Positions 34,501 to 44,601 of a stretch of DNA of 64,000 bases are shown piece by piece (position 1 is the first letter of the stretch; every line of letters starts with the position of its first letter). Made by a program: the position numbers and the translations under genes. Source of the stretch: Betaproteobacteria bacterium Ga0077527 (GTDB lineage: Bacteria > Pseudomonadota > Gammaproteobacteria > Burkholderiales > SG8-41); contig LNDW01000015.1 of NCBI GenBank assembly GCA_001464815.1, positions 1 to 64,000 on the forward strand. Reading direction: 5' to 3'. The notes below the pieces were generated by a model, which worked only from the letters and a program-made list of their open reading frames with translations, made no database searches and had not been told where the DNA came from.

Positions 34501-34875
34501 GGCGTCGATGGTCAGGATGCGCAGCTGCGCGGGATTGGCTATGAGCTGCCAGCCCGACTCCTGATCGCGCTTCAGCGCCGCCGCCGCCAGTTCCAGCGTC
34601 AGCTTTTCATGGTCGGAAGCCGGCACCTTGCCGGCCTGCGCATCACACAGCGCCAGCAGCACGCGCTCGCGCATCTCGCCGGCGGCTTTTTTGGTGAAAG
34701 TGACAGCGATGATTTCCTCGGCGTGTTTCACCCGCGCCAGCAGCAGCAGGTAACGCTGGATCAGCAGCTCGGTCTTGCCCGAACCCGCCGGCGCCTGCAC
34801 GATGAAGGAACGCTGCGGGTCCAGCGCCTCGCGGCGCTGCGCGAGATCGGGGATGATCGTACGCGTGGCACTCAT
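31540..34875 (-). CDS. UvrD/AddA-type helicase-nuclease
   Basis: The 1111-residue protein has UvrD-like helicase motifs: Walker A APAGSGKTELL (about 29-39), VTFTKKAAGEMRERV, LIDEFQDTS for motif II, FVVGDPMQSIYRFREAEV and TVHKAKGLEFDVV. A C-terminal RecB-type nuclease domain has the Asp/Lys motif WIIDYKTSRHEG. It is thus an AddA-like double-strand-break resection enzyme. The start at 34875 overlaps the stop of the AddB-like gene (ATGA), so the two are coupled. Further upstream extension is not supported. Confidence 0.93.
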   Translation of the reverse strand: MSATRTIIPDLAQRREALDPQRSFIVQAPAGSGKTELLIQRYLLLLARVKHAEEIIAVTFTKKAAGEMRERVLLALCDAQAGKVPASDHEKLTLELAAAALKRDQESGWQLIANPAQLRILTIDALCAGLTRQMPVLSRFGAQPESVEDAEPLYRQAAQALLAQINDAGAVAADVENLLVHLDNDVARAESLITDMLARRDQWLRLILRGEGRQQLEATLQHARDRALQQLRAAVPATAGAELHALAGYAFGNLGLGAFAGEVDDWVRLAGVLLTAEGAWRKRLTKDQGFLAGKEHQPWKERALALFAALETGGTREALDAMRHLPPAGYTDSQWQVLGAILRLLPLAVAQLKLVFQSRRQVDFTEVAQGALLALGNEDAPTDLTLALDYRIQHLLIDEFQDTSISQFQLVERLTAGWLPDDGRTVFVVGDPMQSIYRFREAEVGLFLRARAEGIAGIELHPIALSANFRSQSGIVAWVNAAFARILPAAEDIASGAVPYTASVPTRAALPGMAVQVHALFADDGSAEAQRVADIVLAARAADPAVRVAILTRTRSHLRDIVPALKAARLRFRAIDIEALGQRPVVQDLLALTRALAHPGDRIAWLALLRAPWCGLTLADLHVLAANNHGVTLWDALHDEERIAQLSADGCVRAARLCAALQPMMLARRRAPLREQVAGAWFALGGPACVEDETSLEDAEVFFRYLDRHEEAGELPDRAAFEEGLSQLYALADVEADDSLQIMTVHKAKGLEFDVVIVPGLARGPRHDDKKLFLWAEQPSVHGEPGLLLAPINATGEDGDAIYQWIAGFHAQRQALEDGRLLYVAATRARQQLHLLGSVQVEEEGDDGEAPTVKPPPSRSLLGKLWPVVEAEYRAALADVAKNVAVPQVQQAAVVDQHLRRLPSGWTRPEAPPPAAWTPPPDPARAQDELEFSWAGETARHIGSVVHRWLQRIAEDGCAGWDAARIHAIGPAIRLALAAQGVGENEVAEATTRAQQALIHCVSDQRGRWLLSAQPQARSEWRLSGIDDGRLVSAVIDRSFVDDEGTRWIIDYKTSRHEGADVDAFLDNEQARYRGQLERYARLLQASGQGQIRLGLYFPLLGGWREWAYST

Positions 34876-37607
34876 TCGCCGGGCTCCTGTAATTTCGCAT
34901 CCTCGATGACCGGCTCGCCAAGGCGCTCGCGGATGCGGCAAAACGATTGCAGGTCGCAGTACTGGCAGGTTTGCGGATAACGTTTCGGGTCAACCGCCGC
35001 GACACCTTCGGCATGCTCGCAGGCGATACGCTCCAGATCCTCACGCCACGCCGCAACCAGATCCGCCCACTGCGGATGATCCTTGGCATGCCGGCTTTCG
35101 GCATGGGCCTTGATGCCGGGCAGCAGATCGGCATCACGCGCCAGCCCGACATAGGCCATACGTCCCGCACGCACCTGGGCAAAAGCCAGCGCGGCGGCAT
35201 CCGGTTCCGCAGTCAGCAGATAAAGCGGCAGCTGCGGCTCTTCGGGTCGCGATCCGAGCATGTCGCCGGCATTGGCCTGGCCGGTCTTGTAATCAACGAT
35301 GACGCGGCGGCCGTCGGCGGTTTCATCGACACGGTCCAGCCGCGCCTTGAGCTGCAGGCCACCGATGTACATGCCGCGCTGGTCTTCGACCGCGAGCACT
35401 TTGAATGCTCCGCGCTTGCGGTCTTCCCCGAGCCAGGCGCGCGCCAGGCTGATCAGCCGGTTTTTTTCAATGCCGGCAAAACGGCCGTGCACGGTGGCCG
35501 GCCGCTCACGGCGCAACCGTGCCATCGCTGTATCAGCAGCGGTGCCGAGCAAGGCATCCAGCGCCTTGTCATCCATCGCCTGCAAGGTATCACTGCTGCG
35601 CAATTCACCCCAGACCTGGGCCAGCACGTTGTGCACCAGCGTGCCGCGCTCCAGCGCATCCAGACCGGCGTGTGGCGCATCCGGCGCATCGGCACGCAGG
35701 CGGTGCCGCGCCGCGGCACGGAAGGGACAGGCCGACTGGTCCTTGAGTACGCCGGTGCCGCCGCTCGCGGCGGTTGAATCAGCGAGCGGCGGCAAACGGT
35801 CATCCTGCAGTTGCTCGAGATCGCACAGCGCATGGATTGTTTCGCGAAAATCGGGAAACACCGTGATTTCAGGTTCCGCAGCATTGATGTGCGCAATCAA
35901 GGCACTCGGCCGCAGCTCGCGATCCTCTTCCTGCAGCGGATGGCTCAGCACCACTTCCGCGGCCGCCGCACACCAGCGCGCAGTGATGTCGCGTGCCGCG
36001 GCCAGTGCTTCAGCCGGTGAAGATTGCGGCAACCCCGCGGCACGCTGCACCGTCAGCGGCAGAAAGGGATTGGGACGATGCGGCGGCGGCCAGTGCCCGT
36101 CATCCAGTCCGGTCACCCACAGCGCATCAAAGGTCATCCCCGAGGTTTCGAGCACACCGAGGATCTGGATCGGCACATCCGGCGATTCCGGCTGGAACAG
36201 CGTTTCCGTCGCCAGCCGCCGCAGGCGCGACAGCGCTTCGGCATAGACCATACGCGGCACCACACGCTCCAGTGCGGCAAAACCGGCAATCACCTCATGC
36301 CAGCTTTTTAACGCCTGGTATTCGACCGAATCCAGCGAGCGTTCGCCGGGGAAACCCATCACCGCCAGCGCCTCCGAAAAAGCACGCGCCCATTGCGACG
36401 GCGGCTGCGCACCGAACAGGCGGTTCCTGCGGAACTCGGCGAAAGCAGCGAGGCGCCGCGCGAACTGCGGGCAATCAGCACCGTGGCGGGCCAGCAGGTT
36501 CTGCAGACGCTCCAGCGTCAGCACCGGCTCGGCATGACGGCGCAATTCGATGTCGAGTACTGCGCGCGGAGAACGTTCCGTCTCGGCTGCGGCGATGAAC
36601 GGCGAGCGCAACACACGGCTCAGGCGTTCGTATTCGATATCCCTGCCCGCGAGTTCGAGCAGCAACAGGGCGGCATTCACCAGCGGATGATCCGCCAGCG
36701 CATTACCCAGTGACAGGTTGAAGGGCAGAACACGCGGCGGCGCATCAGGCAGGGCGTAGTCCGGCGCCATCGCCGCGCTGAATAGGCGCACCACCGCGGC
36801 ACGGCGCGCGGCCAGGTCAGGCACCACCACGCCGATGCGGCGCTGCCCCTGCTCGAGACGGCTGCGCGCCCAGGCTGCAGCACGGCGGATTTCCTGCTCT
36901 GCATCGGCACAGGGCAGGCGCAGCACACGGGCATCGTGCAGCGGTGGCGCCGACAGCAGGACCTCGCAACCGGCCTTCTGCAAGCCCTGCAGGAATTCGG
37001 ACTGCTGCGGCGTAAAACTGTCGAAGCCGCAAACCACCAGCGCCTGCGGCCTGTGGATGCGCCCGTCACAAAGCAGCGGCAGCACCTGGTCGGCCAGTTC
37101 CACGGCATCCATCAGGCGGTTGCGGCGCAGCGTGCGCTCATACTTCGGCGTCCAGTCCCGGAAGGCCTGGCCGTCTTCATTCAGTGTTGCCGAACGCAGA
37201 CGCGATTCCAGCCGCCAGCGGCGGGTCAGTTGCCAGGCCTCGTGCGCCAGCCTTGCAGCATCGGCCACGGCAAGCAGTGCCTCTCCGGTCGGCGACGAAC
37301 GCAGCAGATTTTCCCAGAGGGCCTGCGACTGTGCGGCGGACAGCAGCAGGGGCAAGGCATCGGCATCCGAATACCGCGCATCCCTGCCGGCGCGTTCGAC
37401 AAAGCCCGACCACGACAGGATGTCGGCCGACTCCCACAGTGCCCGGCCCTGTGCAAGCTGCTGCCCGGCGAATTCCTGCTGCAGCGCCAGTGCAAGCCGC
37501 TGGTTGGGGGTGATGACAGTGAGCGATGAAACCGTGCCGGCCGGAGACCGGCTCAGCCGGGCCAGAACTTCATCGCGGGGGATTTCGGGAAACGGTACGG
37601 CGGACAT
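34872..37607 (-). CDS. AddB-like PD-(D/E)XK nuclease protein
   Basis: The 911-residue protein has a UvrD-like but degenerate N-terminal half; no GxGKT Walker A is visible (VITPNQRLALALQQEF where it would be). The C-terminal nuclease domain has the catalytic series LKARLDRVDE then VIVDYKTGQ. An iron-sulfur-type Cys set is present: one Cys at QSACPFRAAA plus CQYCDLQSFC near the C-terminus. This is the pattern of betaproteobacterial AddB-like subunits, which nick the second strand during break resection. It lies directly upstream of and overlaps the helicase-nuclease gene, with fdxA 61 bases further upstream. Confidence 0.9.
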   Translation of the reverse strand: MSAVPFPEIPRDEVLARLSRSPAGTVSSLTVITPNQRLALALQQEFAGQQLAQGRALWESADILSWSGFVERAGRDARYSDADALPLLLSAAQSQALWENLLRSSPTGEALLAVADAARLAHEAWQLTRRWRLESRLRSATLNEDGQAFRDWTPKYERTLRRNRLMDAVELADQVLPLLCDGRIHRPQALVVCGFDSFTPQQSEFLQGLQKAGCEVLLSAPPLHDARVLRLPCADAEQEIRRAAAWARSRLEQGQRRIGVVVPDLAARRAAVVRLFSAAMAPDYALPDAPPRVLPFNLSLGNALADHPLVNAALLLLELAGRDIEYERLSRVLRSPFIAAAETERSPRAVLDIELRRHAEPVLTLERLQNLLARHGADCPQFARRLAAFAEFRRNRLFGAQPPSQWARAFSEALAVMGFPGERSLDSVEYQALKSWHEVIAGFAALERVVPRMVYAEALSRLRRLATETLFQPESPDVPIQILGVLETSGMTFDALWVTGLDDGHWPPPHRPNPFLPLTVQRAAGLPQSSPAEALAAARDITARWCAAAAEVVLSHPLQEEDRELRPSALIAHINAAEPEITVFPDFRETIHALCDLEQLQDDRLPPLADSTAASGGTGVLKDQSACPFRAAARHRLRADAPDAPHAGLDALERGTLVHNVLAQVWGELRSSDTLQAMDDKALDALLGTAADTAMARLRRERPATVHGRFAGIEKNRLISLARAWLGEDRKRGAFKVLAVEDQRGMYIGGLQLKARLDRVDETADGRRVIVDYKTGQANAGDMLGSRPEEPQLPLYLLTAEPDAAALAFAQVRAGRMAYVGLARDADLLPGIKAHAESRHAKDHPQWADLVAAWREDLERIACEHAEGVAAVDPKRYPQTCQYCDLQSFCRIRERLGEPVIEDAKLQEPGE

Positions 37608-37668
37608 GGACAGGCATGATAATCCCGCCGCCACGGCGCGGAAGCACCGTCATGCTTCCTATGTACGG

Positions 37669-37992
37669 TTACTTCTCGATCAGATGCTTTTTATCTTTGA
37701 CCTTGGCCCAGTCGTCTGCGTCCGGAGGGCCATCCTTTTTCTCGATGATCGGCTTCCAGACCTTGGCCAGCTCCGCATTGAGCGCAATAAACTCCTTCTG
37801 CTCATCGGGCACGTCATCCTCGGCAAAAATCGCCTCGACGGGACATTCGGCCACGCACAGGGTGCAGTCGATGCATTCATCGGGGTCGATGACCAGCATG
37901 TTCGGCCCTTCTCGGAAGCAATCGACGGGACAGACGTCCACACAGTCGGAATATTTGCACTTGATGCAGGATTCGGTAACGACGTAAGTCAT
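37669..37992 (-). CDS. fdxA: 7Fe ferredoxin FdxA
   Basis: The 107-residue protein begins [17 protein letters not shown] and has a first cluster region [18 protein letters not shown] and a second [16 protein letters not shown]. These hold one 3Fe-4S and one 4Fe-4S cluster, as in the Azotobacter-type ferredoxins. A longer open frame upstream is only read-through of the intergenic region. It is divergent from trxA; the 234-base gap between them holds both promoters and no gene. Confidence 0.95.
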   Translation of the reverse strand: MTYVVTESCIKCKYSDCVDVCPVDCFREGPNMLVIDPDECIDCTLCVAECPVEAIFAEDDVPDEQKEFIALNAELAKVWKPIIEKKDGPPDADDWAKVKDKKHLIEK

Positions 37993-38226
37993 GGAAATTC
38001 CTAGATTAAGCAGCCCTGCGGGCAGTCCGGAACGCTGTCCGCAAACCGGCGGTCTTGAAATTGCTCTGCAAAGACCACATTTTAACAGATGCCGCGGGGC
38101 AGCAAGCCGCAAAGGCCGTCGCCGGCCCGGCTTCCCAAGACCGGTGATTTTCGATAGCATGAAGTCCTTCATTTGTTGCCGCGTCTCCGTGGCAACCACC
38201 CCCCCAACAAACGAGGCAGGACCCCA

Positions 38227-38553
38227 ATGAGTGAGCATATTCATCACGTAACCGATGATTCTTTCGACCCCGAAGTGCTGCAATCGGCAACGCCAGTGCT
38301 GGTCGATTACTGGGCCGAATGGTGCGGCCCGTGCAAGATGATCGCGCCGATTCTCGACGAAGTCGCCCGTGAATACTCGGGCCGCCTGAAAGTGGCCAAG
38401 CTCAACATCGATGACAACCAGGCGACGCCGCCGAAATACGGCATCCGCGGCATCCCGACGCTGATGCTGTTCAAGAACGGCTCGGTAGAAGCCACCAAAG
38501 TCGGCGCGCTGTCGAAGTCGCAGCTGACCGCATTTATTGACAGCCATATCTGA
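38227..38553 (+). CDS. trxA: Thioredoxin
   Basis: The 108-residue protein has the active-site motif [10 protein letters not shown] and the cis-Pro region [14 protein letters not shown], the full signature of thioredoxin 1. It reduces protein disulfides in the cytoplasm. The start MSEHIHHV is chosen over a longer frame because it gives the normal thioredoxin length. It lies upstream of rho, an arrangement common in proteobacteria. Confidence 0.96.
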   Translation: MSEHIHHVTDDSFDPEVLQSATPVLVDYWAEWCGPCKMIAPILDEVAREYSGRLKVAKLNIDDNQATPPKYGIRGIPTLMLFKNGSVEATKVGALSKSQLTAFIDSHI

Positions 38554-38767
38554 ACGCTATATCTTCACTTCCAGCACCTGACCCCGCGCTCCGACCCGAT
38601 GTCCGGGCTCCAAACCAAAAGCAACATCCGGCAGGTGCTGGCTTAGCATCAACCCAGTTTCGATTTCCCAGTTTTAGCCAGCCCGGTTTCAGTTTTAATA
38701 ACCGGCCTGAGCAGCCCCCTCCCCTCCCAACGTTTTCCGTTCCTTCCGCGATCCTCGCCTGAAGTCC

Positions 38768-40027
<1,260 letters not shown>

Positions 40028-40109
40028 CCCCCGGCAGCCGCCTCGCTCCATCGACGCCGTTATTGTGCTTCCGGCAGCCCGTGTTGCTGCGCCGGGGCAT
40101 TGGCACCCT

Positions 40110-40133
40110 TTCCGTCACATCCAGTGGACGGAA
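40110..40133 (+). terminator. Hairpin downstream of rho
   Basis: TTCCGTC (40110-40116) and GACGGAA (40127-40133) form a 7-bp stem with a 10-base loop, 83 bases after the rho stop. There is no T-run, so its role in termination is uncertain. The rest of this 227-base gap holds nothing I can identify. Confidence 0.35.
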
Positions 40134-40254
40134 TATAAGGTCAGGTGAACCTGTTTATGATGGTGCAACTCCAAGGGCTGTTGACTCATAGTGAGGCCTT
40201 GGACCAGACAACCGTCCGGTAACCCTTCGAATCCCCGACTTCCAGGAGCGCGCC

Positions 40255-40686
40255 ATGACCAGAACCCTGCTGCTCGCCATATTCACCCTTGCATTCGCCG
40301 GCTGCGCGCAACTCCCGCCGCCGCCCGAAGACGCCGCCGCCAAACGTTTCGAGCCGGTTCCCGGCAAAGCGGTTGTTTACCTTGCCCGGCCACCCTTCGA
40401 CCCCAGCTATATCGCCCCGGTGGTGCTGGGCGACGAGCCGATCGGGTCAACCTACCGCAACAGCTTTCTGCGGCTGGAGTTGCCGCCTGGACAGCATGTT
40501 CTGCGCGGCATGGCCGGAGACAGCGGCTCGATCCGGCTCAACGTCAGCGCCGGCGGGATTTACTACGTCCAGCACAACACCTTCGGTTATCGCAGCTTTG
40601 TCGGCTCCACCTATGGCCTGGTTGAACCGGAGTGGGGACAGTCCATCGTCCGCGGTGGCCAGATCGCCGGCCTGATCAGTCGCTGA
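40255..40686 (+). CDS. Small lipoprotein, DUF2846-like
   Basis: The 143-residue protein has a lipobox (FAGC, Cys17) and a C-terminal beta-rich domain with KAVVYLARPP, LELPPGQHVLRG and GGIYYVQHNTFG, the pattern of DUF2846 lipoproteins. The function of the family is unknown; it would be attached to the periplasmic side of a membrane. A GGAGCGCGCC sequence precedes the start. Confidence 0.8.
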   Translation: MTRTLLLAIFTLAFAGCAQLPPPPEDAAAKRFEPVPGKAVVYLARPPFDPSYIAPVVLGDEPIGSTYRNSFLRLELPPGQHVLRGMAGDSGSIRLNVSAGGIYYVQHNTFGYRSFVGSTYGLVEPEWGQSIVRGGQIAGLISR

Positions 40687-40798
40687 CCATGGTTGGGCTT
40701 GCCGGGAAGTCCTGTTTTGGCGATAATTACGGGTTTCCCGCTTCAGGGCGGGCACCCAAGCCGGATTTACCCGTCAGAACAATCAGCAGGATGATGCG

Positions 40799-41029
40799 AT
40801 GAGAGCCGATATCCACCCCGAATACGTTGAAATTTCAGTCACTTGCAGCTGCGGCAACAAGTGGCAGACCCGCTCGACAATGGCCAAGGACCTGCAGGTT
40901 GAGGTTTGCTCGTCCTGCCATCCGTTCTACACCGGCAAGCAGAAGATTCTCGATACCGCCGGCCGCGTCGAGAAATTCAACCAGAAATACGGCAAGCGCA
41001 CTCCGGCCAAGGCCAAAGCCGCAGCCTGA
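40799..41029 (+). CDS. rpmE: 50S ribosomal protein L31, zinc-binding form
   Basis: The 76-residue protein starts MRADIHPEY and keeps four Cys (CSC at 16-18 and CSSC at 37-40) that bind zinc. It continues with [20 protein letters not shown], which is diagnostic for L31, and ends in a Lys/Ala-rich tail. A strong terminator follows. The zinc-binding form is normally replaced by a Cys-less paralog under zinc limitation; no paralog is in the window. Confidence 0.97.
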   Translation: MRADIHPEYVEISVTCSCGNKWQTRSTMAKDLQVEVCSSCHPFYTGKQKILDTAGRVEKFNQKYGKRTPAKAKAAA

Positions 41030-41048
41030 TGTGATTGTTGTTTGGACC

Positions 41049-41081
41049 AAGGGCAGCCCGTTGCGGCTGCCCTTTGTTTTT
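41049..41081 (+). terminator. Intrinsic terminator of rpmE
   Basis: GGGCAGCC (41051-41058) pairs with GGCTGCCC (41065-41072) around a six-base loop and is followed by TTTGTTTTT. Confidence 0.9.
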
Positions 41082-41156
41082 GCGTCAACTGTCAACAACC
41101 CGCTGTTTATGCCGGCACGCCCGATCACACCGGTCACCCCTCGAGGAGAGCTGTAG

Positions 41157-42215
41157 ATGAAATCGTTCCGCATCGCCGTGATTCCCGGAGATGGCATCGG
41201 CAAGGAAGTGATGCCCGAAGGCCTGCGCGTGCTCGAAGCCGCCGGCCGCAAGTTTGGCATCCAGTTCAAGTTCGACGAATTCGACTGGAGCTGCGACTAC
41301 TATGCGAAGCACGGCAAGATGATGCCGGATGACAGCCTGAAGATGCTGGAAAAGCATGACGCGGTATATTTCGGCGCCGCCGGCTGGCCGGACACCGTGC
41401 CCGACCACATCTCGCTGTGGGGCCTGCTGATCCCCTTCCGCCGCGGCTACGACCAGTACGTCAATCTGCGCCCGGTGCGACTGATGCCCGGCATGAAGTG
41501 CCCGCTTGCCAACCGCAGCGTCGGCGACATCGATTTCTGGGTGGTTCGTGAAAACAGCGAAGGCGAATACTCCTCCGTCGGCGGTCGCATGTTCGGCGGC
41601 ACCGAACGCGAGTTTGTCACCCAGCAGGCGATTTTCTCGCGCCAGGGCGTGGATCGCATTCTGAAGTTTGCCTACGAACTGGCAAACAAGCGCCCCAAAA
41701 AGCACCTGACCTCGGCGACCAAGTCCAACGGCATCTCGATCTCGATGCCGTACTGGGATGAGCGCGTCAAGGAAATGGCGGCGAAATACCCGCAGATCAA
41801 GACCGACCAGTACCACATCGACATCCTGACCGCGCATTTCGTGATGCACCCGGACTGGTTCGACGTGGTGGTGGCTTCCAACCTGTTCGGCGACATTCTC
41901 TCCGACCTCGGGCCCGCTGCAACCGGCACCATCGGCATCGCGCCTTCAGCCAACATGAACCCGGAAAAGAAATTCCCGTCCCTGTTCGAACCCGTACACG
42001 GCTCGGCGCCTGACATCTACGGCAAAAAGATTGCCAATCCGGTCGGCCAGATCTGGGCTGGCGCGATGATGCTCGACCATCTGGGCTGCGAAGATGCAGG
42101 CGCCGCGGTGGTCAAGGCCATCGAAACCGCGCTCAAGGAAGGCCCGAAGACGCCGGACCTCGGCGGCAAGGCCATGACTTCCGATCTGGGCAAGGCGGTC
42201 GCCGAAGCGATCTAG
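41157..42215 (+). CDS. Tartrate/isopropylmalate-type dehydrogenase (decarboxylating beta-hydroxyacid dehydrogenase family)
   Basis: The 352-residue protein begins with AVIPGDGIGKEV. It has LRPVRLMPG for the substrate Arg cluster, VVRENSEGEYS, a Lys-Tyr region (KSNGISISMPYWDE), and the NAD-binding DILSDLGPAATGTIGIAPS with FEPVHGSAPDI. This family holds isopropylmalate, isocitrate and tartrate dehydrogenases. The DFWVVRENSEGEYS form and the YWDERV segment favour tartrate/D-malate dehydrogenase. GAGGAG precedes the start. It is followed by a bidirectional terminator. Confidence 0.88.
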   Translation: MKSFRIAVIPGDGIGKEVMPEGLRVLEAAGRKFGIQFKFDEFDWSCDYYAKHGKMMPDDSLKMLEKHDAVYFGAAGWPDTVPDHISLWGLLIPFRRGYDQYVNLRPVRLMPGMKCPLANRSVGDIDFWVVRENSEGEYSSVGGRMFGGTEREFVTQQAIFSRQGVDRILKFAYELANKRPKKHLTSATKSNGISISMPYWDERVKEMAAKYPQIKTDQYHIDILTAHFVMHPDWFDVVVASNLFGDILSDLGPAATGTIGIAPSANMNPEKKFPSLFEPVHGSAPDIYGKKIANPVGQIWAGAMMLDHLGCEDAGAAVVKAIETALKEGPKTPDLGGKAMTSDLGKAVAEAI

Positions 42216-42233
42216 TACAGCTCGGCGAAATGC

Positions 42234-42265
42234 AAAAATGCCGTCCACAGGTGGACGGCATTTTT
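42234..42265. terminator. Bidirectional intrinsic terminator
   Basis: ATGCCGTCCAC (42238-42248) and GTGGACGGCAT (42251-42261) are perfectly complementary. They are flanked by A5 and T5 runs, between convergent dehydrogenase and cynS genes. Confidence 0.92.
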
Positions 42266-42279
42266 CTTGATTCAACAGC

Positions 42280-42780
42280 TCAGTAGGTCTTGTAGGACAG
42301 GTATTTGCCGCTCATCACGATCTTGACGCGGTCGCCATTGGGATCGGGTTCGCGCTTCATGTCCATCTTGAAATCGATCGCACTCATGATGCCATCACCG
42401 AACTCTTCGTGAATCAGCTCCTTGAAGGTGGTGCCGTACACGCTGACCAATTCGTAGAAGCGGTAGATCAGCGGATCGGTCGGCACCGCTGTCGGCAGCG
42501 AGCCCTTGTACGGCACCTGCTGCAGCAGCAGCACTGCGTAGGGCGGCAACCCGAGCAGCTTGCCCGCAGCCTCGGCCTGGGCCTTGGTCATCTGCATCTG
42601 GCCCAGCAGCGCGGCGGTCGCCCATTCCTTGCTGGTACCCACGGTTTTGGCGATCTTGGCCCAGCTCAGGCCCTTTTTCAGCCTGGCCTCGACCACCATC
42701 TCGGTCACGTCCGTGCGTTTCATCGGCTTGCCCGCGCTTGCGGCGGCAAGCAGGGCCTCGGGGGCATCGTTCTTTTTCAT
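42280..42780 (-). CDS. cynS: Cyanase (cyanate hydratase)
   Basis: The 166-residue protein has an N-terminal helix-turn-helix-like domain and a C-terminal catalytic domain. Arg107, Glu110 and Ser133 correspond in spacing to Arg96, Glu99 and Ser122 of E. coli cyanase. It converts cyanate and bicarbonate to ammonia and two CO2. It is the last gene after the Nrt/Cyn-type ABC transporter genes and probably belongs to their operon. Confidence 0.95.
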   Translation of the reverse strand: MKKNDAPEALLAAASAGKPMKRTDVTEMVVEARLKKGLSWAKIAKTVGTSKEWATAALLGQMQMTKAQAEAAGKLLGLPPYAVLLLQQVPYKGSLPTAVPTDPLIYRFYELVSVYGTTFKELIHEEFGDGIMSAIDFKMDMKREPDPNGDRVKIVMSGKYLSYKTY

Positions 42781-42824
42781 CGGGGTCTCCTCTGGGGTAA
42801 GTGAAATCGGACTGCAGTCGGGAT

Positions 42825-43742
42825 TCAGCGCACCACCGCCAACGGTGCGGTGCCGCCGCCCGGTGCGCGTGAGGCAGCCCCGGCACCGTCGGACTCGTCC
42901 AGACCCGGCGAAACCAGCGGCGGATGGCGCGGATCGAACTCGGCCGAAACCGCTGCGAACAGCTTGGAACGGTCGACCAGAAAATCGATCAGGTGGTTGC
43001 GGATGCGGTAGTAGTGCGGATGCTTGTGCAAATCGTGTCGAGTACGGCTGCGCGGCATGGTGTTGACCACGATTTCGGCAATTTTCGCGTGCGGGCCATT
43101 GGTCATCAGGATGATCTTGTCAGCGAGCAGGATCGCTTCGTCGACGTCGTGGGTGATCATGAACACCGTCTGCTGCGTTTCGGCGCATATGCGCAGCACC
43201 TCCTCCTGCAGCACACCCCGGGTCAGAGCGTCGAGGGCGGAGAACGGTTCGTCCATCAGCAGCATCTTGGGCTGTATCGACAGCGCTCGCGCGATACCCA
43301 CGCGCTGCTTCATGCCACCCGAAAGCTCCGCCGGCCGCTTTTTCTCGGAACCGGTGAGGTTGACCAGATCGATGTATTTCTGCGCGTGCGCGGCCACCTT
43401 GTCCGTGCTCCACCCGGGCCAGCGCGAGGAAACCGCAAAGGCGATATTGCCCATCACCGTCAGCCAGGGCATCAGCGCATGGCTCTGGAATATCACCGCG
43501 CGATCGAGGCTGGGGCCGCTGACTTCGCGGCCACCGACAAAAACATAACCGTCGGAGGCCTGCTCAAGCCCGGACAGGATGTTCAGGATCGTGGTCTTGC
43601 CGCAGCCGGAGTGTCCGATCAGACAGACGAATTCTCCGGGCTCGATGCCGAAGTGAAGGTTCTCGAACACCGTGGTTTCGGTGCCGTCCCTGCCGGTGAA
43701 CTTCTTGGCGATGCCTTCGATGCGGATCAGGGGTTCGCTCAT
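42825..43742 (-). CDS. ABC transporter ATP-binding protein (NrtD/CynD/TauB-type)
   Basis: The 305-residue ATPase has Walker A GHSGCGKT, signature [15 protein letters not shown], Walker B MLLMDEPF and the [13 protein letters not shown] switch. A C-terminal extension includes [13 protein letters not shown], as seen in nitrate/cyanate importers. It lies seven bases after the permease gene and 44 before cynS. The substrate is inferred as cyanate from context. Confidence 0.92.
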   Translation of the reverse strand: MSEPLIRIEGIAKKFTGRDGTETTVFENLHFGIEPGEFVCLIGHSGCGKTTILNILSGLEQASDGYVFVGGREVSGPSLDRAVIFQSHALMPWLTVMGNIAFAVSSRWPGWSTDKVAAHAQKYIDLVNLTGSEKKRPAELSGGMKQRVGIARALSIQPKMLLMDEPFSALDALTRGVLQEEVLRICAETQQTVFMITHDVDEAILLADKIILMTNGPHAKIAEIVVNTMPRSRTRHDLHKHPHYYRIRNHLIDFLVDRSKLFAAVSAEFDPRHPPLVSPGLDESDGAGAASRAPGGGTAPLAVVR

Positions 43743-43749
43743 GGCCGTC

Positions 43750-44592
43750 TCATTCAGGGAAGGTGACGAGGCGGGTCAGCCTGGCCAGCATCATGTCGAG
43801 AAGCATGCCGACCAGACCGATCGCCAGGATCGCGGTCAGGATGTTGGTGATCGACAGGTTGTTCCATTCATTCCAGACGAAGTAGCCGATGCCGGTGCCG
43901 CCGACCAGCATCTCGGCGGCGACGATCACCAGCCAGGCGATGCCGATCGAAATGCGCATGCCGGTCATGATCGTCGGAGCGGCTGCAGGCAGGATCACGC
44001 GGAAGGCGGTGCGCAGGGGTCCGACTTCCAGCGTGCGCGCGACGTTGAGCCATTCCCGGCGCACGCTGGCGACACCGAAGGCGGTGTTGATCAGCATCGG
44101 CCACAGCGAGCAGATGAAGATCACGAAAATCGCCGACACCGAGCTGTCCTTGAGCGTGAACAGCGCGAGCGGCATCCACGCCAGCGGCGAGATCGGCTTC
44201 AGCACCTGGATGTAGGGATCGAGCGCACGGTATACCGTCGGCGACATGCCGATCAGGAAGCCCACCGGAATCGCCACCAGCGCCGCCAACAGGTAACCAG
44301 CCAGCACGCGGGCGATGGAGTAGGCAAGCTGGATGCCGATTCCCTTGTCGTTGGGGCCACGATCGTAGAACGGCTCCTGCAGGTGCTGCCAGATCTTGGC
44401 TCCGACATCGGCGGGTGACGGAAACGCGGACTTCTGTCCGGCCGCAGCCGCGGCGCCGATCAGCGCCGCGTATTCAGTGTCGGCCGGCGGTGGCGCAGCC
44501 TTGGGCAGCGTCAATGCATGCCAGATGCCGATCATCAGCAGGAACATGGCCATTGACAGCGCCGGTGCTCTCCAGTTGAGCAGGCTTTTCAT
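43750..44592 (-). CDS. ABC transporter permease (NrtB/CynB-type)
   Basis: The 280-residue protein has about six membrane segments and the EAA-type loop [20 protein letters not shown] that contacts the ATPase. A periplasmic insertion near residues 25-75 is longer than in SsuC/TauC-type permeases and resembles nitrate and cyanate permeases. It is located between the binding protein and ATPase genes. Confidence 0.92.
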   Translation of the reverse strand: MKSLLNWRAPALSMAMFLLMIGIWHALTLPKAAPPPADTEYAALIGAAAAAGQKSAFPSPADVGAKIWQHLQEPFYDRGPNDKGIGIQLAYSIARVLAGYLLAALVAIPVGFLIGMSPTVYRALDPYIQVLKPISPLAWMPLALFTLKDSSVSAIFVIFICSLWPMLINTAFGVASVRREWLNVARTLEVGPLRTAFRVILPAAAPTIMTGMRISIGIAWLVIVAAEMLVGGTGIGYFVWNEWNNLSITNILTAILAIGLVGMLLDMMLARLTRLVTFPE

Positions 44593-44601
44593 CGGCTTCG
44601 A

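Noticed and set aside
37993-38547. N-terminal extension of the ferredoxin frame to 292 residues
   Set aside because: The frame stays open by chance across the fdxA-trxA gap and antisense to trxA; the ferredoxin itself starts at 37992 with a normal N-terminus.
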